Assembly (NCBI RefSeq): GCF_000622405.1
Contig: NZ_JASF01000005.1
Span: forward strand, 372,001 to 436,000
Reading direction: 5' to 3'
Source: Sulfitobacter donghicola DSW-25 = KCTC 12864 = JCM 14565
GTDB taxonomy: Bacteria; Pseudomonadota; Alphaproteobacteria; Rhodobacterales; Rhodobacteraceae
Length of the DNA: 64,000 nucleotides
The notes beneath the pieces are model-generated. The model did no database searches and had not been told where the DNA came from. It saw only the letters and a list, made by a program, of their open reading frames with translations. Each line of letters begins with the position of its first letter. Position 1 is the stretch's first letter. Shown here piece after piece: positions 1 to 9,303 of this stretch. Both the position numbers and the translations under genes were made by a program.

Positions 1-776
1 GTATGGCCAACCAATTGGAACAAAAGATCCTTGATCTGGGCAAGGATAGCGTCTGTGCCTTTGTGGCTGAACCAGTTGTAGGTGCCTCTTTGGGAACGCA
101 GCCAGCGCCAAAGGGGTATTTCACACGCATCCGCGAAATCTGTGACAGCTACGGCGTGCTTTATATTGCGGATGAGGTGATGTGTGGCATGGGCCGCACG
201 GGGTCCCTGTTTGCCCTCGAACAAGAAGGTATTTGCGCGGATATTACCACCATGGCCAAAGGGTTGGGTGCTGGGTACCAGCCCATCGCGGCTGTTATGG
301 CCTCGCAAAAGGTTTGTGATGCAATCACGGCTGGCTCTGGCAAGCTGTGGAATGGCCACACTTATATGAGCCACGCCGTAGCAACCGCTGGCGCGCTGGC
401 GGTGATGAAAGAAATCCAAAGCAACGATCTGCTTTCAGCCGTCAAAACGCTGGGAACCCAGCTAGAAGAAGGGTTGCGCGCGCGTTTGGGACAGCATGCC
501 CATGTGGGTGACATTCGGGGCCGCGGCCTGTTTTGGACAGCCGAGATCGTGGCAGACCGCGCCACCAAAGAACCCTTTGATGTATCGCGCAACATCGCTG
601 GCAAGGTTCAGCAGGCTGCCCTGTCAGCAGGTATGATCTGTTACCCTGCGCAGGGATGTGCGGATGGCACGGCGGGGGATCATATTCTGCTCGCGCCCTG
701 CTTTACCTCATCGCCGGAAGAGATCGACATCATTGTCGACGCCTTAGCCAATGCGATTGATCAGGCAACCACCTAA
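1..776 (+). CDS. class III (omega) aminotransferase, 3' part only
   Basis: This is the C-terminal ~257 residues of a PLP-dependent class III aminotransferase. Full members are about 430-460 residues, so the start lies left of the window; the ATG at position 3 is just an internal methionine. Visible motifs are AEPVVG (residues 22-27 of this fragment), the PLP-phenol Asp in LYIADEV, and the Schiff-base Lys at residue 86 in TMAKGLGAGY. These are followed by the usual small domain with GRGLFWTAEI. Substrate cannot be assigned: omega-amino acids, diamines or taurine-type amines are typical. It ends in front of a bidirectional terminator and is convergent with hflC. The polyamine-like block at 22.7-30.8 kb could use such an enzyme, but nothing here links them. 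Confidence 0.9.
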   Translation, partial: MANQLEQKILDLGKDSVCAFVAEPVVGASLGTQPAPKGYFTRIREICDSYGVLYIADEVMCGMGRTGSLFALEQEGICADITTMAKGLGAGYQPIAAVMASQKVCDAITAGSGKLWNGHTYMSHAVATAGALAVMKEIQSNDLLSAVKTLGTQLEEGLRARLGQHAHVGDIRGRGLFWTAEIVADRATKEPFDVSRNIAGKVQQAALSAGMICYPAQGCADGTAGDHILLAPCFTSSPEEIDIIVDALANAIDQATT

Positions 777-808
777 CCAGAGCCGATACAGCAAGCTAGC
801 GCAGTAAC

Positions 809-846
809 AAAAAGGGGCCGACACTGATGTGCGGCCCCTTTTCTAT
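809..846. terminator. bidirectional rho-independent terminator
   Basis: The stem pairs AAAGGGGCCG (811-820) with CGGCCCCTTTT (832-842), with A-run before and T-run after. It can therefore terminate both the aminotransferase on plus and hflC on minus. Confidence 0.85.
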
Positions 847-864
847 ATTTCTGTGATGCCCAGC

Positions 865-1752
865 TTACTCAGCTGCGGCTTCGCCTTTGTCTGAACGCAG
901 GTAGTTAAAGAATTCGCTTTCCGGGGAAAGAACCATCGTCGAATTTTCCCCCTTTAGCGCCGCCTCATAGGCTGCCAATGAACGGTAGAATTCAAAGAAC
1001 TCTGCATCCTTGGAATAGGATTCAGCAAAGATACGGTTCCGTTCAGCATCTGCTTCACCTTCAATGATACGCGCATCACGGTTGGCTTCGGAAAGGATCT
1101 CTTCGTAGGTACGATCCGCCAGAGCGGTCACACGCGCCGCAGCCTCGCGACCACGCGCGCGTTCGTCCGTTGCTTCGCGATCACGTTCCGCGATCATGCG
1201 GCGCAGGGTCGCGTCAAAGTTCTGCTCGGGCAGGTTTGTCTGGCGCAGGCGCACATCCACAACCTCAAGGCCCAAGGCATTTGCACGCACGTCAGAACGG
1301 GTTTTGATCTGGTCCATCAGCGCGGAACGCTCTGGCGACAAGATCGTGTTCGATGTCACACCCTGCGAACCCAGAACCGCGCGGATCTGGGATTCGAGAA
1401 TACCGCTCAGGTCGTTTGCAGCGCGGGATTCACCGCCGGAACCAACCGCTTGGCGGTACTGAACAACGTCATCAATGCGGTACAAAACAAAAGCATCCAC
1501 ACGCAGACGACGATCATCCGCAGGGGTCACTTCGATAACAGGCGTTTCCAAAGACAGGATACGGTCTTCAAAGCGGGCGATCTCGTCAACCAAAGGTACT
1601 TTGAAACCCAGACCAGGTTCGGTGCGAACCTGTTTGATCTGACCAAAACGCAGAACCAGCGCCTTTTCACGCTCATCTACGACAAAGACAGATGACAGGA
1701 TGACGGCCGCGACGATTGCAATAATCGGAAGCAAAAAGCTGGACTTATTCAT
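865..1752 (-). CDS. hflC: protease modulator HflC
   Basis: HflC is an SPFH/prohibitin-family inner-membrane protein. With HflK it forms the large periplasmic HflKC assembly that surrounds and modulates the FtsH protease. The 295-residue product has one N-terminal membrane segment (about residues 7-26, LLPIIAIVAAVILSSVFVV) and then the band-7 domain starting VDEREKALVLRFG. A charged coiled-coil region follows (IAERDREATDERARGREAA). The length is normal. The ATG overlaps the hflK TGA (ATGA, 1750-1754), so the two are translationally coupled. It is the last gene of the minus-strand run and ends at the terminator near 815-842. Confidence 0.96.
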   Translation of the reverse strand: MNKSSFLLPIIAIVAAVILSSVFVVDEREKALVLRFGQIKQVRTEPGLGFKVPLVDEIARFEDRILSLETPVIEVTPADDRRLRVDAFVLYRIDDVVQYRQAVGSGGESRAANDLSGILESQIRAVLGSQGVTSNTILSPERSALMDQIKTRSDVRANALGLEVVDVRLRQTNLPEQNFDATLRRMIAERDREATDERARGREAAARVTALADRTYEEILSEANRDARIIEGEADAERNRIFAESYSKDAEFFEFYRSLAAYEAALKGENSTMVLSPESEFFNYLRSDKGEAAAE

Positions 1753-2969
1753 CAGTTATTCCCTCCGCTGCGGCGCAGCTCGTTGAGTGGCAGATACGGA
1801 ACAATGCCTTGTCCGCCTCCCTCACCTTTGTTTTCAAGGATGATCTTGTCGACGTCACCCAGAACTTTTTCCATCATTTCCAGATACAGACGTTTGCGTG
1901 TTACGTCTGGCGCTGCTTTGTATTCGGTCAAAACGGCTTCGAAACGGCTCGCTTCACCGATGGCGCCGTTTACTTCGCGCGCGCGGTAGCCTTCGGCAGC
2001 TTCCAGCAGCTTGGCGCTTTCACCACGTGCTTCGGCTGTTTTCTGGTTGGCATAAGCGTCCGCCTGACGTTCTAGGCGGTCGCGTTCCTGTTCTGCGGCC
2101 TGAACATCGCGGAAGGCATCCACAACGGATACGTTTTCCGTGTTGCCCTGCGCATCAGTGACCATAACCGTTTCTTGTGGTGGGTCGACCTTGTTTACGT
2201 TGACACGCAACACTCTGATCCCCGTTTCACGGTTATCCAATGTTCCTTGGATCAGGCTTTTTACGGTTTCTTCAACCAGACCACGGTCACGGTTCAGGAT
2301 CGGAGCAAGCTCGGATTGTGCGATAACCTCGCGCATCGCGGATTCAGAAATCGCCCGAACCGACGCGTCAGGATCGCGCAGCGAGAATTTGAATTGCTCC
2401 GCGTCTTTGATGTTCCAAACAACCTGAAAATCAATGTCGACGATGTTTTCATCGGTCGTCAGCATCAGGCCTTCGTCACCGTTGCCGCCGCGGCTCACGC
2501 CCAGCGTTTCGGTGCGGTTGGTTGTAACGTCAAATACTTCGGCAGTGACCAGCGGCCATGGCGCAAAGTTCAGACCCTCGGTACCAATGCCCGAGAATTC
2601 ACCCAAGAACAGCTCGATCGACTGCTGTTCAGGACGCACCGTATAGGTTGAGGCAAACAGCCAAGCCGCCGCAGCAGCCAAAACGCCAAGGCCAACCGTA
2701 CCACGCGTGAGCGCAGGACCACCGCCGCCATTACGCGAACCACCGCTACCGCCATTGGTGCGACCACCGCCGCCCATCAGGACGCGCAGTTGCTCTTGGC
2801 CTTTTTTCACCAGCTCGTCGATTTCGGGGATCGGTGGACGATCACCGTCCCCTCCGCCCTGATTGCCGCCGCCGTTGTTTCCACGGTTGCCGCCGCCATT
2901 GTTGCCACCCTGATTGCCGCCGCCTGAATTGCCGCCGCCGCCCCAAGGACCGCCCGTGTTGCCAGCCAT
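1752..2969 (-). CDS. hflK: FtsH protease activity modulator HflK
   Basis: Partner of HflC in the membrane HflKC complex. The 405-residue product starts with a cytoplasmic Gly/Asn-rich low-complexity tail (about residues 4-85, runs of GGGN, GNNGGG). It continues with DRPPIPEIDELVKKGQEQLRVLMGG, a family hallmark, one membrane segment (~95-110), and the SPFH domain from about TYTVRPEQQSIELFLGE. A coiled coil with QTAEARGESAKLLEAA follows. The Gly/Asn tract is typical of HflK and explains the very GC-rich DNA at 2700-2960. Downstream hflC overlaps it by 3 nt. Confidence 0.96.
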   Translation of the reverse strand: MAGNTGGPWGGGGNSGGGNQGGNNGGGNRGNNGGGNQGGGDGDRPPIPEIDELVKKGQEQLRVLMGGGGRTNGGSGGSRNGGGGPALTRGTVGLGVLAAAAAWLFASTYTVRPEQQSIELFLGEFSGIGTEGLNFAPWPLVTAEVFDVTTNRTETLGVSRGGNGDEGLMLTTDENIVDIDFQVVWNIKDAEQFKFSLRDPDASVRAISESAMREVIAQSELAPILNRDRGLVEETVKSLIQGTLDNRETGIRVLRVNVNKVDPPQETVMVTDAQGNTENVSVVDAFRDVQAAEQERDRLERQADAYANQKTAEARGESAKLLEAAEGYRAREVNGAIGEASRFEAVLTEYKAAPDVTRKRLYLEMMEKVLGDVDKIILENKGEGGGQGIVPYLPLNELRRSGGNN

Positions 2970-3023
2970 ATTTGTTTCCCTCTAAAAGTCGCCCCGCTCG
3001 GAGGCAGGCTTGTCGTATGTGTA

Positions 3024-3044
3024 GTGTAAACTGTGCGTTTACAC
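3024..3044. promoter_or_regulatory. inverted repeat upstream of hflK
   Basis: GTGTAAA (3024-3030) and TTTACAC (3038-3044) form a perfect 7-bp inverted repeat with a 7-nt centre, in the 82-bp gap between gor and hflK. There is no T-run on the minus side, so an operator-like site (TGTAAA-N7-TTTACA) fits better than a gor terminator. The binding protein is unknown. Confidence 0.45.
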
Positions 3045-3051
3045 CATGAAT

Positions 3052-4413
3052 TCAAGATGTCCGCACTGGGTTTCGCATGGTTACCAGTTCTTCGGACATG
3101 GTTGGGTGCACAGCGCAGGTTTGGTCAAACTGCTCTTTTGTGGCGCCCATTTTGATCGCGATACCCGCCAGCTGGATCATTTCACCCGCATTTGGTGCGA
3201 CGATATGGCAGCCCAAAACAACGCGGGTCGCCTGAGAGACCACCAGCTTCATCATCACCCTGTCATCACGCCCCGCAAACGCAGTCTGCATGGGTTTGAA
3301 GGAGGTCGAATAGACTTCGATCGGCTCTTGCGCCGCTGCCTCTTCTTCGGACAGGCCCACGGTGCCCATTTCGGGCTGGGTAAACACTGCCGAAGCGATC
3401 AATTCATGGTCGACGGGGGTTGGCTCGCCACCAAAGACGGTTTTGACGAACGCCATCCCTTCGCGGATCGCAACAGGAGTCAGGTTCACACGGTCGGTGA
3501 CATCGCCAATCGCATAGACCGAAGGCACGGCCGTCTGGCTGTATTCGTTCACCTCGATCGCGCCATTGCGCGCCATACCGATGCCCAGCGCCTCGAGGCC
3601 CATCTCATCCGAGTTTGGTCTGCGGCCTGTGCCCCAGAATACTTTTTCGAAAATCTTTTCCTGACCGGTGGAGGATTTTACAAACACGCCGCCTTCGCGC
3701 TCTTCCATCTCCAGAACGCTTGCACCCGAGTGCATCTCGATCCCGCGCGCGCGCATCTGGTCTGCGACCAATCCGCGTGCCTCATCATCAAAACCGTTCA
3801 GAATTTGCGCGCCGCGATAATATAGCGTCACGTCCACGCCCAGCCCATGCAAAATGCAGGCAAATTCACAGGCGATATATCCGCCGCCGATGATCAGCAT
3901 CGAACGGGGCAGTTCGTCCATGTGGAAAATGTCATCCGAAACGATCCCCAATTCGGCGTTTGGCACGTTCAGGCGCACAGGGCGCCCCCCCGTAGCAATG
4001 AGGATATGTTTGGCTGTCTTTTCTTCGCCCGTTGAAAGCGTGACGGTATGTGCATCCTTCAAGGTTGCGCGCGCATCGAATTTCTCTACGCCCGAACCGT
4101 CCAACAGATTGCGGTACACCCCTTCGAGGCGATCCAGCTCGGCGCGCATTTTGCCGCCGAAATTGTGCCAATCAAACGTGCCGTCTTTGACGTCCCAGCC
4201 ATAGTCGCGGGCATCTTGCATCGCGTCACCATAGCCCGAAGCAAAAACCATCAGCTTTTTCGGAACACATCCGCGAATAACGCAGGTACCGCCATAACGG
4301 TCTTCTTCGGCGAGGCCGACCTTGGCGCCATATTCACCTGCGGCGACACGCGCAGCACGTACGCCGCCCGAACCGCCACCAATTACAAAAAGATCATAGT
4401 CAAAATCGCTCAT
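3052..4413 (-). CDS. gor: glutathione-disulfide reductase
   Basis: FAD-dependent reductase that uses NADPH to reduce glutathione disulfide in the cytoplasm. The N-terminal FAD-binding motif is VIGGGSGGVRAAR. The redox-active disulfide is in GGTCVIRGCVPKK, and the NADPH-binding Rossmann motif is IIGGGYIACEFA. A second FAD contact is YAIGDV, and the C-terminal dimer-interface catalytic His-Glu is in HPTMSEE. The ATG at 4413 is chosen over an upstream TTG (4428) because AAAGG lies at proper spacing and the product (453 aa) then begins MSDFDYDLFVIGG. The gene follows rpiA after 11 nt and probably shares its transcript. Confidence 0.95.
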   Translation of the reverse strand: MSDFDYDLFVIGGGSGGVRAARVAAGEYGAKVGLAEEDRYGGTCVIRGCVPKKLMVFASGYGDAMQDARDYGWDVKDGTFDWHNFGGKMRAELDRLEGVYRNLLDGSGVEKFDARATLKDAHTVTLSTGEEKTAKHILIATGGRPVRLNVPNAELGIVSDDIFHMDELPRSMLIIGGGYIACEFACILHGLGVDVTLYYRGAQILNGFDDEARGLVADQMRARGIEMHSGASVLEMEEREGGVFVKSSTGQEKIFEKVFWGTGRRPNSDEMGLEALGIGMARNGAIEVNEYSQTAVPSVYAIGDVTDRVNLTPVAIREGMAFVKTVFGGEPTPVDHELIASAVFTQPEMGTVGLSEEEAAAQEPIEVYSTSFKPMQTAFAGRDDRVMMKLVVSQATRVVLGCHIVAPNAGEMIQLAGIAIKMGATKEQFDQTCAVHPTMSEELVTMRNPVRTS

Positions 4414-4424
4414 ATCGGAGCCTT

Positions 4425-5213
4425 TCAATCGTTCAGGTCGGAAAAGAGGTTATCGCTCTCTACAAAATCCAGCCGCTCGGTGGCGACTGTGCCTTCATTT
4501 ATGTCGCGCACTTCAACCTTGCCATCCCCATAGCCGATCACAACTGTGTCACAGATATCAATGAACAGGCCGTTTTCAACAACGCCGGGCATTTGGTTCA
4601 CCACCAGCGCCAGCTGACGCGGGTTGCCAATACGCCCCAGATGCAGGTCAAGGATGTGGTTGCCCTCATCTGTCACAAAGGGGCGGTCCCCATTCATGCG
4701 CAACGTGCTCGTGCGCCCCAGCACATCCATCGAGATCAGCGTTTCTTCAACCAATGCCTGAGTGGTCTGCCAGCCAAAGGGGATCACTTCGATCGGCAGG
4801 GGAAAGGACCCGAGGTGTTCAACCTCTTTGCCGATATCGGCAATCACCACCATCTGGTCGCTGGCTGTCGCCACGATTTTCTCTTGCAACAGCGAACCGC
4901 CGCCGCCTTTGATCAGGTTCAGGTCACCGTCGAATTCATCTGCGCCATCAATCGTCAAGTCCAGCCATTTGGCCTCATCCAGACTGATCACATCAATCCC
5001 GACTTCACGCGCCAATTGCGCTGTGCGCGACGATGTTGGCACGCCTTTGATCTTTAGCCCCTCATCGCGCACCATCTCACCCAGACAGCGCACCAGCCAT
5101 GCCGCGGTCGAGCCCGACCCCAACCCGACCCGCATGCCATTTTCCACAAATTCTACCGCGCGCTTAGCCGAAACAAACTTGGCTTTATCAATTGGGGAAA
5201 GTTCGCCGGACAT
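4425..5213 (-). CDS. rpiA: ribose-5-phosphate isomerase A
   Basis: Interconverts ribose 5-phosphate and ribulose 5-phosphate in the pentose phosphate pathway. Recognised by VGLGSGSTA near the N terminus, TIDGADEFD, LIKGGGGSLLQEK (catalytic Glu/Lys region) and VVIADIGK. With the ATG at 5213, preceded by GGAG, the protein is 262 residues and starts MSGELSPIDKAKFV, matching the usual family length. The longer open frame upstream to 5441 reads like non-coding sequence. First gene of the rpiA-gor-(hflK-hflC) minus-strand run. Confidence 0.95.
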   Translation of the reverse strand: MSGELSPIDKAKFVSAKRAVEFVENGMRVGLGSGSTAAWLVRCLGEMVRDEGLKIKGVPTSSRTAQLAREVGIDVISLDEAKWLDLTIDGADEFDGDLNLIKGGGGSLLQEKIVATASDQMVVIADIGKEVEHLGSFPLPIEVIPFGWQTTQALVEETLISMDVLGRTSTLRMNGDRPFVTDEGNHILDLHLGRIGNPRQLALVVNQMPGVVENGLFIDICDTVVIGYGDGKVEVRDINEGTVATERLDFVESDNLFSDLND

Positions 5214-5474
5214 GGGGGCAGCTCCACGGGAATAATAACTATGCAAACCTATAGGCCGAAACGCGCCCGTGTGCGAGGGGCCAAAACAGGGTTTTTGATA
5301 CATTCCCCTATGATACCCGCCAAATAAACCTGAAATTGCAACGGACCACCTAGACAGCGCAAAACAGCAGCCGCATGCGATTTTCTTTTGTTGCAAAACA
5401 TCTCTGCCCGAAACAGGCCCCATCCGGTCGCTTTCAGACAAGTGGGAAGGCGCGCGCTGGCACAGGAATAATCC

Positions 5475-6176
5475 ATGACTTATGTGCTACATTATGCCCC
5501 AGATAACGCGTCGATGATTATACGGCTTGCCCTCGAACATCTGGGCCTGCCCTACCGCGCGCAGCTTGTTGACCGCTCGGTTAATGCGCAAAATGCGCCG
5601 GATTATCTTGCCATCAATCCAAACGGGTTGATCCCGTCGTTGCAAACGCCTGCAGGGGTTTTGTTTGAAACAGGGGCTATTTTGCTATGGCTGGGGGATA
5701 CACATAAAGGCCTTGCGCCAATGCCCGAAGACGACGCGCGCGCCGATTACCTCAAATGGCTGTTTTACACCGCAAACACCCTGCACCCCGCCCTGCGGAT
5801 GATTTTTTACGCTGACAAATACATCGGAGAAGACACCGCCCATCAAGATGCTCTGCGGCTGGGTCTGCAGGGGCAACTGAAGGCCGCGCTGGAAAAACTG
5901 GACCAAATTGCCGCCTCAGAACCCAGCTGGCTGGGGGGGGCAAACCCGGGGGCATTGGATTTCTATATTGCCTGCTGTCTGCGGTGGTGCGCATTGTACC
6001 CGCAGGATGTCTCGCGGGACTGGTTTGACCTTAATCAGACACCCGCCCTCGCGCGGATGTGTTCCAATCTTGAAACACTGCCCTGTACGATTGCGTTACA
6101 AAAGGCCGAAGGGTTGGGCGAAACCCCTTTCACCGCGCCGTCCTATGCGAACCCGCCCCAAGGGAGTGCAACCTGA
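5475..6176 (+). CDS. glutathione S-transferase family protein
   Basis: 233-residue cytoplasmic GST-fold protein. The N-terminal thioredoxin-like domain (about 1-80) begins TYVLHYAPDNASMIIRLAL and contains the cis-Pro and Ser/Glu glutathione-binding segment NGLIPSLQTPAGVLFETGAIL. The rest is the all-helical domain. Substrate is unknown. The stop overlaps the start of the serine dehydratase (TGATG at 6174-6178), so the two are co-translated. It is divergent from rpiA across a 261-bp gap that holds no other feature I can support. Confidence 0.88.
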   Translation: MTYVLHYAPDNASMIIRLALEHLGLPYRAQLVDRSVNAQNAPDYLAINPNGLIPSLQTPAGVLFETGAILLWLGDTHKGLAPMPEDDARADYLKWLFYTANTLHPALRMIFYADKYIGEDTAHQDALRLGLQGQLKAALEKLDQIAASEPSWLGGANPGALDFYIACCLRWCALYPQDVSRDWFDLNQTPALARMCSNLETLPCTIALQKAEGLGETPFTAPSYANPPQGSAT

Positions 6177-7549
6177 TGTTCCTATCTGTTTTCGAAATGT
6201 TCAAAGTCGGCATTGGCCCCTCTTCTTCGCATACGATGGGGCCGATGGTGGCTGCGGCACGGTTTCTAGAGCAAATGCGCGCCTCTCCGTTTCATTTTGC
6301 AGGGCTGCGCGCATCGCTGCACGGCAGTTTGGCCTTTACAGGTGTGGGGCACGCAACTGACCGCGCCACGATCCTTGGCCTTGCGGGGTTCACCCCCGAA
6401 ACCTATGACGCCGAGCAGGCCGAAAAGGTGCTAAAGGAGATTGCGCAAACCCGTATGATCCACGTGCCCGATCTGCCCCCCCTCAAATTTGCGCCCAAAA
6501 CGGATCTGGTCTTTGATTACGACACACAGCTTGAGGGGCATGCAAATGGCATGATCCTGATGGCAACAGACGCCCAAGGCGATGTAACCATGCGGCAGGT
6601 TTACTATTCGATTGGCGGTGGCTTTGTCATGACCGAAGAGGAGCTTTCGGCGGGCAAGGACACCGAGGAAGGTGCGGCTGTCCCCTATCCGTTCAAATCA
6701 GCGGCCGAGATGTTGGAGATGGCAAAGACCTCGGGCAAAACGATTGCTGGGATGAAACGCGCCAATGAGGAATCCCGTGGCGGCGCGGATCATCTGGTGC
6801 GGGGAACAAAGCGGCTTTGGCAAGTGATGAGCGATTGCATTGATCGCGGGCTGGAAACCGAAGGCACCCTACCCGGTGGCCTGAATGTAAAACGCCGCGC
6901 CAAAGGCATTCACGACGCGCTGATGGCTGAGCGCGGCATGAACCTATCTGCCCCCCATACGATCAACGACTGGATGAGCGTCTATGCCATGGCCGTGAAC
7001 GAAGAAAACGCGGCTGGCGGCCAAGTTGTCACCGCGCCGACAAACGGTGCGGCGGGGGTCATGCCTGCTACGCTACGCTATTACCTTGACCATGTGCCCG
7101 GCGCTTCGGAAAGCCATATCGAGGATTTCTTGCTCACCGCTGCTGCGATTGGCGGACTGGTCAAATTCAACGCCTCTATCTCGGGAGCCGAGGCAGGCTG
7201 TCAGGCCGAGGTCGGCTCGGCCGCGGCGATGTCAGCGGCGGGGCTATGCGCCGTGATGGGCGGCACGCCGGAACAGGTCGAAAACGCTGCGGAAATCGCA
7301 CTAGAGCATCATCTAGGCATGACATGCGATCCCGTGCGCGGCCTTGTTCAGGTTCCTTGTATCGAACGTAACGGATTGGGCGCGATCAAAGCCGTCTCTG
7401 CCGCGTCATTGGCCCTGCGCGGCGATGGCACCCATTTGGTTCCACTGGATGCATGTATCGAAACCATGCGCCAGACGGGCGCGGATATGAGCGAAAAATA
7501 CAAAGAGACGTCGCTGGGCGGTCTGGCCGTTAACATCCCGAACTGCTGA
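6176..7549 (+). CDS. sdaA: L-serine ammonia-lyase (iron-sulfur, single chain)
   Basis: Deaminates L-serine to pyruvate and ammonia using a [4Fe-4S] cluster. The 457-residue chain has the N-terminal beta domain starting [20 protein letters not shown], a diagnostic motif. The C-terminal alpha domain carries the cluster cysteines in [13 protein letters not shown] and [18 protein letters not shown]. Both halves are on one chain, as in SdaA/SdaB of gammaproteobacteria and unlike the split SdaAA/SdaAB of Firmicutes. Its start is fused to the GST stop. Confidence 0.96.
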   Translation: MFLSVFEMFKVGIGPSSSHTMGPMVAAARFLEQMRASPFHFAGLRASLHGSLAFTGVGHATDRATILGLAGFTPETYDAEQAEKVLKEIAQTRMIHVPDLPPLKFAPKTDLVFDYDTQLEGHANGMILMATDAQGDVTMRQVYYSIGGGFVMTEEELSAGKDTEEGAAVPYPFKSAAEMLEMAKTSGKTIAGMKRANEESRGGADHLVRGTKRLWQVMSDCIDRGLETEGTLPGGLNVKRRAKGIHDALMAERGMNLSAPHTINDWMSVYAMAVNEENAAGGQVVTAPTNGAAGVMPATLRYYLDHVPGASESHIEDFLLTAAAIGGLVKFNASISGAEAGCQAEVGSAAAMSAAGLCAVMGGTPEQVENAAEIALEHHLGMTCDPVRGLVQVPCIERNGLGAIKAVSAASLALRGDGTHLVPLDACIETMRQTGADMSEKYKETSLGGLAVNIPNC

Positions 7550-7616
7550 AGATTTTTCAGACCAGTCAATCGCCAATGAGCTTGCAAGGTGTGCCCCTAC
7601 CCCCTACGGCTGAACC

Positions 7617-8537
7617 ATGAATGATGATCGGCCAGTTCTGGGTATTCTGTTGATGTTGGGATTTTGCATCCTTGCACCTCTTGGCGATTCAATTGCAAAA
7701 ATACTGGGCGCGACCATCCCGCTGGGGCAATTGGTGCTGACGCGATTTGCGGTTCAGGCTGCCTTGCTTATCCCTGTTATTATGTTTGCAGGTCTGAAAT
7801 GGCGCCTGCCCCCTGATGTTCTGGCATTGGCAACCTTGCGGACTGTGCTGCACATCCTCGGGATTGGCTTCATGTTCACCTCTCTCTTATACCTGCCCTT
7901 GGCAGATGCGGTCGCAATCGCGTTTGTGATGCCGTTTATTATGCTTTTGCTGGGGCGGTTCGTTTTGAACGAGGAAGTCGGCATGCATCGGCTCATCGCT
8001 TGCGCTGTTGGGTTTATCGGCACGCTTTTGGTGATCCAACCCAACTTTCTGGCGGTGGGGTGGGTTGCGCTGCTGCCTGTTGCTGTTGCGGTGATCTTTG
8101 CCCTGTTTATGCTGACCACCCGTCAAATCGCAAAAAAGGTTGACCCCATCGCCCTTCAAGGGGTCAGCGGGTGCATCGCAACCGTCATATTGTTACCATT
8201 CCTCGCGATTGGCTGCGCGATAGATTTTGCACCGCTGAGCGTGGTCACCCCGAACCCAACCGAATGGCTGCTGCTGGCCGCGATTGGCATTTTGGGCACA
8301 TTGGCCCATCTGGTGATGACGTGGTCTTTGCGCTTTGCGCCGAGTGCGACACTGGCGCCGATGCAGTATCTGGAAATTCCAATGGCGACCGTTGTCGGGT
8401 TTTGGCTGTTTAGCGAATTACCAAACAGGATGGCCGCGATCGGCATTGTCATCACTGTTATGGCAGGCGTTTATGTTATCTTTCGCGAACAGGCCAACGC
8501 GCGCCGCCTTGCAAAAATTGCGCCACCAGCGGCCTGA
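7617..8537 (+). CDS. DMT superfamily (EamA) transporter
   Basis: 306-residue inner-membrane protein with about ten hydrophobic segments in two EamA repeats, e.g. LGILLMLGFCILAPLGDSI near the N terminus and YLPLADAVAIAFVMPFIMLL, a typical DMT signature. The C-terminal tail is basic (FREQANARRLAKIAP). It is likely a drug/metabolite exporter; substrate unknown. Its last 62 nt overlap the minus-strand thiamine pyrophosphokinase gene, an unusually long convergent coding overlap. Confidence 0.88.
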   Translation: MNDDRPVLGILLMLGFCILAPLGDSIAKILGATIPLGQLVLTRFAVQAALLIPVIMFAGLKWRLPPDVLALATLRTVLHILGIGFMFTSLLYLPLADAVAIAFVMPFIMLLLGRFVLNEEVGMHRLIACAVGFIGTLLVIQPNFLAVGWVALLPVAVAVIFALFMLTTRQIAKKVDPIALQGVSGCIATVILLPFLAIGCAIDFAPLSVVTPNPTEWLLLAAIGILGTLAHLVMTWSLRFAPSATLAPMQYLEIPMATVVGFWLFSELPNRMAAIGIVITVMAGVYVIFREQANARRLAKIAPPAA

Positions 8538-9165
8538 GATATTTGCGCGGCAGGAACAACAACATCCCCGCCTCGTCTATTTCAATACTGATCTTGCCGG
8601 TTGCCATATTCGACGTGCCAATGGTTTGCATTGGCCCAAATACCAAACCGTCGATTGGCCATTTCAGGCCTGTACTGCGGCCTGTTGTGCGCATGATCGG
8701 GTAAAGAGACACCACCTCCCCTGCCTCCATATCCAATGACAGGCTAGGCGGCGCCATCACAATGACTTCCTCTTCCCCAACAAGAATGCAGGGGCGTTCT
8801 GCCCGCACCAATAACGTGTGAAAAGCCGCCAATTGGTGGTCGATCCGTTTACCGCCAAAGCCAATGCCAATCACCAGCGGGGCCTCGACATGGCGAAGTG
8901 CCTTGTCGAAATCAGTGGATTGTTGTTCACTTATGCGATGCTGGCGTTCTTTGGCGAGCTGGGCCAATGCCTCTGGGGGGGCGCTGTCCAGATCTCCGAT
9001 AACGGCCTCAACCGCCGCGCCCGCCGCTTGCGCCGCAACCAAGCCGCCATCGACCGCAATCAGGCGGGGGGCTATGGTTAATGCCTCAGCAAGGTCTTGT
9101 GATTTAACATCCCCCCCACCAACTAATGTAACGGGATCGGTACTGATGATAATGGGTTTGGACAT
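8476..9165 (-). CDS. thiN: thiamine diphosphokinase
   Basis: Transfers pyrophosphate from ATP to thiamine to make the cofactor ThDP. Motifs seen: LIAVDGG, AVIGDLDS (metal/ATP site), STDFDKAL and FGGKRIDHQLA, in the family order. The start at 9165 (ATG, MSKPIIIST) is chosen over the longer frame because AAAGAAG precedes it at good spacing, giving 229 residues. No TPP riboswitch is visible upstream. The 3' end lies inside the transporter gene on the other strand. Confidence 0.92.
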   Translation of the reverse strand: MSKPIIISTDPVTLVGGGDVKSQDLAEALTIAPRLIAVDGGLVAAQAAGAAVEAVIGDLDSAPPEALAQLAKERQHRISEQQSTDFDKALRHVEAPLVIGIGFGGKRIDHQLAAFHTLLVRAERPCILVGEEEVIVMAPPSLSLDMEAGEVVSLYPIMRTTGRSTGLKWPIDGLVFGPMQTIGTSNMATGKISIEIDEAGMLLFLPRKYLRPLVAQFLQGGARWPVRER

Positions 9166-9303
9166 ACTTCTTTCGCGTCTAAATAGTGAATGGGCCACAA
9201 ATTCGTCACACAATGGCACCGAGGCCGGCACAGTTTCGGGCCGCTTTAGCCTTGGGTATCATGGTAAACAAATCATCACAAAGACGCAGAGGACGAGCAT
9301 CCG

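Noticed and set aside
3046..3825. 259-codon open frame antisense to gor
   Set aside because: It lies wholly within a clear glutathione reductase gene and has no family resemblance; ordinary GC-codon shadow.
9166..9303. Possible TPP riboswitch upstream of thiamine pyrophosphokinase
   Set aside because: No CUGAGA-type core with matching stems is visible on the minus strand.
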